Source: JACDQM01 sp044373315
GTDB taxonomy: Bacteria > Pseudomonadota > Gammaproteobacteria > Burkholderiales > Burkholderiaceae_C
Assembly (NCBI RefSeq): GCF_044373315.1
Contig: NZ_JBILQK010000040.1
Coordinates: 1 to 34,285 of the forward strand
DNA length: 34,285 nucleotides
Reading direction: 5' to 3'
This document shows, in pieces, positions 29,234-34,285 of the stretch. A program made the translations under genes and the position numbers. Below the pieces are notes generated by a model. The model was not told where the DNA came from, did not search any database, and worked only from the letters and a program-made list of their open reading frames with translations. The first letter of the stretch is position 1. Each line of letters starts with the position of its first letter.

Positions 29234-32029
29234 ATGAGCGACGAAACGAAACCGATCTTGCTGCTGGTGGACGGCTCCAGCTTCCTCTACCGCGCCTACC
29301 ACGCCATGCCCGATCTTCGCGGCCCCGAGGGCCAGCCCACCGGCGCGGTGCACGGCATCGTCGCGATGATGAAGAGGCTGCGCGATGACATCGGCGCGGA
29401 GCATGCCGCCTGCGTGTTCGACGCCAAGGGCCCGACCTTCCGCGACGACTGGTATCCCGAATACAAGGCGCAGCGCGCGCCCATGCCTGACGCCTTGCGC
29501 GAGCAGATCGCGCCAATCCACGAGGTGATCCGCATGCTGGGCTGGCCGGTGCTGGAGGTGCCGGGCATCGAGGCTGACGACGCAATCGGCACGCTGGCGC
29601 GCATCGCCGCGCAAAGCGGCCACCGGGTGGTGATCGCCACCGGCGACAAGGACCTGGCCCAGCTGGTGACGCCCGACGTCACACTGATCAACACCATGAG
29701 CAAGCCGCCTGAGCGCCTGGACGAGGCGGGCGTGCGCGAGAAGTTCGGTGTGGCGCCGGATCGCATCATCGACTACCTGACCCTGATGGGCGATACGGTA
29801 GACAACGTCCCCGGCGTCGAGAAAGTCGGCCCGAAGACGGCCGCCAAGTGGATTGCTGAGTACGGCTCGCTGGACGGTGTGGTGGCCGCGGCGGAGCAGA
29901 TCAAGGGCGTGGCCGGCGAGAACCTGCGCAAGGCGCTGGACTGGTTGCCCACCGCGCGCAAGCTGGTGACCGTGGTGCTGGACTGCGACCTGAGCGGCCA
30001 TGTGCCGGGCTGGCCGGCGCTGGACACGCTGGCGCTCAAAGCAGTGGACGAGGCCGCGCTGCTGGACTTCTACACCCGCTACGGTTTCAGGACCTGGAAG
30101 CGCGAGCTTGAAGGCGCGGCTGCGCCCGAGTCCGCTGCCGCGGCCAAGCCCAAGGCTGCCGCCATGCCGGTGAGCGGCGACCTGTTTGCCGAGCCCGAGC
30201 CGCCACAGGGCGCCGCGGCCATTGCCAAGGCCTATGTGACGGTGCTGAGCTGGGCGCAGTTCGACGACTGGCTCGCCCGCATCAATGCGGCGTCGCTGAC
30301 AGCCCTCGACACCGAGACCGATTCGCTGGACGGCATGAAGGCCCGCATCGTCGGCATCTCGCTGTCGGTGAAGCCGGGGGAGGCGGCCTACATCCCGCTG
30401 CGCCACGAAGGCCCGGACGCGCCGGAGCAGCTGCCGCTGGACGAGGTGCTGGCACGTCTGAAGCCCTGGCTGGAAGACGCGAGCAGGAAGAAGCTGGGCC
30501 AGCACATCAAGTACGACACCCATGTGCTGGCCAACCATGGCATCGCCGTGGCCGGTTATGCCTACGACACCATGCTGGAAAGCTATGTGCTGGAGGCGCA
30601 CAAGAGCCATGGCCTGTCGGCGCTGGCCGAGCGCCATCTGGGCCGGCAGGGTCTGAGTTATGAGGACTTGTGCGGCAAGGGGGTGCACCAGATTCCCTTT
30701 GCCCAGGTTGACGTGCCGCGCGCAGCCGAATACAGCTGCGAGGACTCGGAGATGTGCCTGCATGTGCACGAGCTGCTGTTGCCGCAGATCGAGGCCGATG
30801 CCGGGCTGAAGTTCGTCTATGAGCAGATTGAGATGCCGGTCTCGGCGCTGCTGGCGCGCATCGAGCGCACTGGTGTGCTGATCGACGCCGCGCGCCTGCA
30901 GGCGCAAAGCCACGAACTGGGTCAACGTCTGGTGCTGATCGAGCAGCAGGCTTACGAGATCGCCGGCCAGCCGTTCAACATGGGCAGCCCCAAGCAGATC
31001 GGCGAGATCCTGTTCAACAAGCTGGGGCTTCCGGTGGTGAAGAAGACCGCCACCGGCGCGCCCTCCACGGACGAAGAAGTGCTGGACAAGCTGGCGGCCG
31101 ACTATCCGCTGCCGGCCAAGATCCTGGAATACCGTGGCTTGGCCAAGCTCAAGAGCACCTACACCGACAAGCTGCCGCTGATGGTGAATCCGTCCACCGG
31201 CCGTGTGCACACCAATTATGCGCAGGCGGTGGCGGTGACCGGGCGCCTGTCCAGCAACGACCCGAATCTGCAGAACATCCCCATCCGCACCGCTGAGGGG
31301 CGCCGCGTGCGCGAGGCCTTCGTCGCGCCTGCGGGGCATGTCATCGTCAGTGCCGACTACTCGCAGATCGAGCTGCGCATCATGGCCCACATCAGCGAGG
31401 ACCCCGGCCTGCTGCGCGCCTTCGGCGAGGGCTTGGACGTGCACCGAGCCACCGCGAGCGAGGTGTTCGGTGTGCCGGTGGATGAGGTGAGTACGGAACA
31501 GCGCCGTTATGCCAAGACCATCAACTTCGGCCTGATCTACGGCATGGGTGCCTTCGGACTGGCACAGAGCCTGGGGATCGAGCAGAAGGCGGCCAAGGAC
31601 TACATCGACCGCTACTTCACCCGCTTTGCCGGCGTGAAGCGCTATATGGATGACACCAAGGCGCGGGCGGCCGAGCTGGGCTATGTGCAGACCTTGTTCG
31701 GGCGGCGCATCTATCTGCCCGAGATCAAGGGTGGCAATGGTCCGCGCAAGGCCGGCGCCGAGCGCCAATCGATCAACGCGCCGATGCAGGGCACGGCGGC
31801 TGACCTGATCAAGCTGGCGATGATTGCGGTGCAGGCCGAGCTGGACCGCCTTGGCAAGGCCAGCCGCATCGTGATGCAGGTGCACGACGAGCTGGTGTTC
31901 GAGGTGCCCGCGGGCGAGCTGGACTGGATAAAGGCCGAGGTGCCGCGCCTGATGGCCGGCGTGGCCTCGCTCAAGGTGCCGCTGCTGGCCGAGGTGGGCG
32001 TGGGCAGCAATTGGGATGAGGCGCACTGA
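29234..32029 (+). CDS. polA: DNA polymerase I
   Basis: A 931-residue family A polymerase with all three domains. The 5' nuclease domain has LLLVDGSSFLYRAYHA, CVFDAKGPTFRDDWYPEYKAQR, TGDKDLAQLV and GDTVDNVPGVEKVGPKTA. The 3'-5' exonuclease is apparently active, with DTETD (Asp359, Glu361), KYDTHVL and the EDSEM aspartate. The polymerase domain has VSADYSQIELRIMAHIS, the O-helix AKTINFGLIYGMGAFGLA and MQVHDELVFEV. Length is close to E. coli (928). ATG 29234 (MSDETKPILL) is chosen; ATG 29225 three codons earlier overlaps the -10-like box. The protein acts in repair and Okazaki-fragment processing. Confidence 0.97.
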   Translation: MSDETKPILLLVDGSSFLYRAYHAMPDLRGPEGQPTGAVHGIVAMMKRLRDDIGAEHAACVFDAKGPTFRDDWYPEYKAQRAPMPDALREQIAPIHEVIRMLGWPVLEVPGIEADDAIGTLARIAAQSGHRVVIATGDKDLAQLVTPDVTLINTMSKPPERLDEAGVREKFGVAPDRIIDYLTLMGDTVDNVPGVEKVGPKTAAKWIAEYGSLDGVVAAAEQIKGVAGENLRKALDWLPTARKLVTVVLDCDLSGHVPGWPALDTLALKAVDEAALLDFYTRYGFRTWKRELEGAAAPESAAAAKPKAAAMPVSGDLFAEPEPPQGAAAIAKAYVTVLSWAQFDDWLARINAASLTALDTETDSLDGMKARIVGISLSVKPGEAAYIPLRHEGPDAPEQLPLDEVLARLKPWLEDASRKKLGQHIKYDTHVLANHGIAVAGYAYDTMLESYVLEAHKSHGLSALAERHLGRQGLSYEDLCGKGVHQIPFAQVDVPRAAEYSCEDSEMCLHVHELLLPQIEADAGLKFVYEQIEMPVSALLARIERTGVLIDAARLQAQSHELGQRLVLIEQQAYEIAGQPFNMGSPKQIGEILFNKLGLPVVKKTATGAPSTDEEVLDKLAADYPLPAKILEYRGLAKLKSTYTDKLPLMVNPSTGRVHTNYAQAVAVTGRLSSNDPNLQNIPIRTAEGRRVREAFVAPAGHVIVSADYSQIELRIMAHISEDPGLLRAFGEGLDVHRATASEVFGVPVDEVSTEQRRYAKTINFGLIYGMGAFGLAQSLGIEQKAAKDYIDRYFTRFAGVKRYMDDTKARAAELGYVQTLFGRRIYLPEIKGGNGPRKAGAERQSINAPMQGTAADLIKLAMIAVQAELDRLGKASRIVMQVHDELVFEVPAGELDWIKAEVPRLMAGVASLKVPLLAEVGVGSNWDEAH

Positions 32030-32090
32030 GGCGGATTCAGGTCAGCAGGGGTGCGACCAGTGGCTGAACGCTGGCCGCACCTGATCGCGC

Positions 32091-33560
32091 TCAGCGTGCG
32101 ATCCAGGCCTCCTGCCAGTGCGAGCCCACGCCAGGCTCGAACTGGTTGGCGTGCTGCGACCATTGCACGCAGTAGCCGGCGTTGGGCCAGGGGCGGCACT
32201 CGTAGACGCGGCCGTCCTTAGGCTGGAGCACGCGAGTGCCGGCCTTGTACTCGCGCAGGCCTTCGGGGAATCGGTGGCTCACAGGGCCAGGGGCGGTGCC
32301 AGCGCCGCCCGCGATCATCAGATCGAAGGTCTTCTGCACCAGGGCACCGCTACCCTTGACCACGCCGCGCAGCACCAGCTGATGGTGGCCGGGCTGGGGC
32401 TGCTGCAGCGGCAGCAGCAGGTTCTGGCCGGTGTTGGCCAGACTCAGGCTCAGCGTGCCCTTGGTTCGACCGCCGTGGTCCAGCACCGTGGCGGTGATGT
32501 CCAGTTCGCCCACGGCGGTGAGGGCAAAGCTCAGGCTCAGCTGGCCATTGACGATGCTGGGGCTGGCGTTCAGGCCGTTGATGAGCAGATCGGCCGCCGG
32601 GGCCGGGGCTTTCTCGATCTGGACTTCCACGCGCTCGATGCCGCTGGCGGCCTGGGCAAAGACCTCGTTGCGGCCTGGGGCCGGGGCGATGCGGCCATCG
32701 GCTGCGCGCACGCCGGCCTGCAGCAGGCGAGCTTGCTCGGCATTGATGCGCTGGGCCAGCAGATAGGGCCAGCTCTCGCGCTGCCCTTCGCTGGTGTTGG
32801 CGATGCGCAGGCGGGTCAGCAGCTCGCGGCGTTCGCCGCGCGCGTCGAACACCCGCGTCATCACCTGGTCGCCCGGGGCCAGGTCGGTTGAGGGGTGGAG
32901 CACGCCGCGCGGCTCCCAGCCTGGCGCGGGCGTGGGGTTGGTGCCGCCACCGCTGCCGTCGAACATCACGTCGGCCACGTTGTAGAAGCTCATGGGCGTG
33001 TCGCCCACTTCCCAGATGGCCAGGATCAGCTGGTAGCCCTTGCGCGCCGGCACCTGGCAGACATGGCTGAGCTGCTTGGGCGGCTGGCGCATGCCGCCGT
33101 CATGGCTGCAGAAGGGCTGCGGCTCGAAGGCCGAGCGGCTCAGGCGCTGGTTGGGGTTCCAGTCGGCGCGGGTGATGTAGTAGCGGAAGTTGCGGGTGAC
33201 GTGGTTGGCCGTGAAGGTCCAGCTGAAGGTCTGGGACCCGGCGCTCATCGGGCGCTTGGTCCAGCGCACGGCACTCTGCTCGTCGAGGGCTCCGAACTGG
33301 ATTAGACCGGCGCTGGCGATCTGACCATCGGCCGGGCCACGCTCGGGGTAGCCGGATGTGCCTTCCAGGCTCTGCGGCTCCCATTGCACGGCGCCGCATT
33401 GACTGTTGGCGCCGCTGCGGCACAGCAGGCCGCGCGCCTCGGGCTGGCTCAGATAGCCATGGGCCAGCGCGCTTAGCGCCAAGCCTTGCCCGAGCAGGCT
33501 CAGGCCGAGGAGGCGCAGGCAACGCGCTGTGCTGATGCGTTTGTGTTTCAGAAATGGCAT
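32091..33560 (-). CDS. gbpA: GbpA-like chitin-active lytic polysaccharide monooxygenase (AA10)
   Basis: A 489-residue secreted protein. The signal peptide ends ALSALA, leaving His34 as residue 1 of the mature chain (HGYLSQPEARG). With His120 (FTANHVTRN) it forms the copper histidine brace of AA10 LPMOs, which cleave crystalline chitin oxidatively. The domain is completed by WNPNQRLSRSAFE and the VADVMFDGSGGG end. It is followed by a GbpA2-like domain (PGDQVMTRVFDARGERRELLTRLRI), a linker module, and a C-terminal chitin-binding module with WPNAGYCVQWSQHANQFEPGVGSHWQEAW (CBM73/CBM5-like). This is the Vibrio GbpA architecture. ATG 33560 was preferred, with AGGA upstream; ATG 33596 is in frame. 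No other chitin genes are nearby. Confidence 0.88.
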   Translation of the reverse strand: MPFLKHKRISTARCLRLLGLSLLGQGLALSALAHGYLSQPEARGLLCRSGANSQCGAVQWEPQSLEGTSGYPERGPADGQIASAGLIQFGALDEQSAVRWTKRPMSAGSQTFSWTFTANHVTRNFRYYITRADWNPNQRLSRSAFEPQPFCSHDGGMRQPPKQLSHVCQVPARKGYQLILAIWEVGDTPMSFYNVADVMFDGSGGGTNPTPAPGWEPRGVLHPSTDLAPGDQVMTRVFDARGERRELLTRLRIANTSEGQRESWPYLLAQRINAEQARLLQAGVRAADGRIAPAPGRNEVFAQAASGIERVEVQIEKAPAPAADLLINGLNASPSIVNGQLSLSFALTAVGELDITATVLDHGGRTKGTLSLSLANTGQNLLLPLQQPQPGHHQLVLRGVVKGSGALVQKTFDLMIAGGAGTAPGPVSHRFPEGLREYKAGTRVLQPKDGRVYECRPWPNAGYCVQWSQHANQFEPGVGSHWQEAWIAR

Positions 33561-33963
33561 GGCGGGCTGGGTCCTGTTGCGAGAGAGGTTGCGCATGAGC
33601 CGCCGGCCTGGGCGCAGGCTGGAGGCATGACAGGGCGCGATTCTCAGGAGATTGGTAGTAAATTGGTTTTATTGTTCAAACGCTTACCTCTGCAACGCAT
33701 GGTTTACTGGTGTTGTTGGGTGCGTTTGGGTGCTGTGAGGTGCCAGATTCCCCGGATCTTGTCGCTCCGCTCAAGAGAAGCGAAGTGCTTTATCCAGATT
33801 GGTGTTGCATTGGTATTGTTTGTTCGGAAGTCGCCAGGGGCCCTGGACGGCGTCGGAAGGGCGCACTGCGCGTGACGCTGCCGCGTCGTTGCCGTCCTGG
33901 CCGGCCGCCCGTCTTGCGCTCGAGGAGCGGGCGACGAGCGGGCCTCGGTTAGCATCGCGCCCC
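33561..33963. other. Intergenic region between the LPMO gene and the Lol permease gene
   Basis: About 400 bases without a convincing gene. It contains an AT-rich stretch (about 33645-33830) unlike the surrounding GC-rich DNA, which is likely the promoter and control region of the divergent LPMO gene. On the minus strand TTGAAC could be a -35, but no good -10 follows. The right part is GC-rich up to the -10-like TAGCAT at 33950-33955. Confidence 0.5.
33950..33955 (+). promoter_or_regulatory. Candidate -10 box TAGCAT before the Lol permease gene
   Basis: TTAGCAT ends 8 bases before the ATG at 33964, so the message would have almost no leader. The arrangement parallels uvrD, polA and the GNAT gene. 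Confidence 0.35.
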
Positions 33964-34285
33964 ATGAATTGGCCCTACGAGTTGCAGATCGGCTGGCGCT
34001 ACACCCGTGCCGGCAAGGGCGGGCGACGCAACCGCTTCATTTCCTTCATTTCCGGCGTCTCCATGCTCGGCATTGCGCTGGGGGTGGCCGCGCTGATCAT
34101 CGTGCTGTCGGTGATGAACGGCTTCCAGAAGGAGGTGCGCGACCGCATGCTCAGCGTAATCTCGCATGTGGAAATCCTGACCTATGGCGGTGAGGCGCTG
34201 GCCGATTGGCAGGCCACCGCGGCGCAGGCGAAGCAGAACCCGGCCGTGCAAGCCGCAGCGCCCTTCATCGCGACACAGGCCTTGA
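33964..34285 (+). CDS. lolC: Lipoprotein-releasing system permease LolC/LolE, N-terminal part (3' truncated)
   Basis: The first 107 residues of the permease of the LolCDE ABC transporter, which extracts outer-membrane lipoproteins from the inner membrane. It begins MNWPYELQIGWRYTRAGKGG and continues RNRFISFISGVSMLGIALGVAALIIVLSVMNGFQKEVRDRMLSVISHVEI, a highly conserved first transmembrane helix and periplasmic entry. LolC and LolE cannot be separated reliably from this part, and some species have a single LolC/E-like subunit. The frame stays open to the window end. No Shine-Dalgarno is seen before the ATG, and a -10-like TAGCAT lies 8 bases upstream. Any ATPase gene lolD would lie beyond the window. 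Confidence 0.9.
   Translation, partial: MNWPYELQIGWRYTRAGKGGRRNRFISFISGVSMLGIALGVAALIIVLSVMNGFQKEVRDRMLSVISHVEILTYGGEALADWQATAAQAKQNPAVQAAAPFIATQAL

Noticed and set aside
29045..32026. 993-residue minus-strand frame opposite polA
   Set aside because: Antisense of polA; Arg/His/Gly/Leu-rich with no domain, although unusually long.
33704..33955. Short frames on both strands in the LPMO/Lol gap
   Set aside because: No ribosome binding site, no recognisable product, and they cross the AT-rich promoter region.
1..34285. CRISPR array, tRNA or rRNA genes, intact insertion sequence, prophage or toxin-antitoxin system
   Set aside because: I looked for regularly spaced repeats, clover-leaf or rRNA motifs, and transposase- or integrase-like proteins, and saw none I could support.

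Overview
The window is a gene-dense, high-GC stretch (roughly two thirds G+C by eye) of a betaproteobacterial chromosome. It most resembles the Burkholderiales, and within them the Roseateles/Mitsuaria/Rubrivivax-like group. The basis is the gene content and order: DUF2782-thrB-BPSS1780 family next to polA, xseB-ispA-dxs beside a Rieske oxygenase, a DUF4148 secreted protein, a LolC-type permease, and short promoters with TACAAT/TAGAAT boxes close to the start codons. The genus is inference. I see no rRNA, tRNA, CRISPR array, prophage or intact insertion sequence.

Layout. 1-8000: the 3' end of ppk1 faces ppx (polyphosphate synthesis and breakdown). Then come a Tat-exported dienelactone-hydrolase-like enzyme, a ZIP metal transporter, a structured 300-base intergenic region, a universal stress protein, an EamA exporter translationally coupled to a mercaptopyruvate sulfurtransferase, and a Rieske oxygenase. 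8000-16000: a candidate 6S-like small RNA, the isoprenoid operon xseB-ispA-dxs, a divergent lysR/lysA pair of enterobacterial type, and ahpC-ahpF for peroxide detoxification. 16000-22500: rarD, a GNAT acetyltransferase, truC, a possible 40-residue gene, ychJ with a MarR-GNAT fusion gene, and uvrD. 22500-27000: a DUF4148 secreted repeat protein, a short remnant of a uvrD 3' end, and a two-gene unit made of a PhoX-type phosphatase (apparently a Tat lipoprotein) and a secreted cytochrome c/'choice-of-anchor D'-like protein with a Gly-rich C-terminal sorting tail. 27000-34285: DUF2782-thrB-BPSS1780 membrane protein, polA, a GbpA-like chitin-active LPMO, and the start of a lipoprotein-release permease.

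How genes work together. ppk1/ppx and phoX all concern phosphate storage or scavenging. ispA and dxs make isoprenoid precursors. ahpC/ahpF form a complete peroxidase-reductase pair with its diagnostic cysteines in place. lysA and the adjacent LysR regulator probably form a self-contained lysine control unit. Four-base ATGA overlaps (EamA/sulfurtransferase, phoX/cytochrome gene, thrB/BPSS1780) mark tight operons.

Most of the window is ordinary housekeeping DNA. The items most worth a second look are the phoX-cytochrome/anchor gene pair, the 6S-like RNA with mutually exclusive hairpin arms, the deleted uvrD remnant, the apparently leaderless promoters, and the MarR-type operator between the fusion gene and uvrD.
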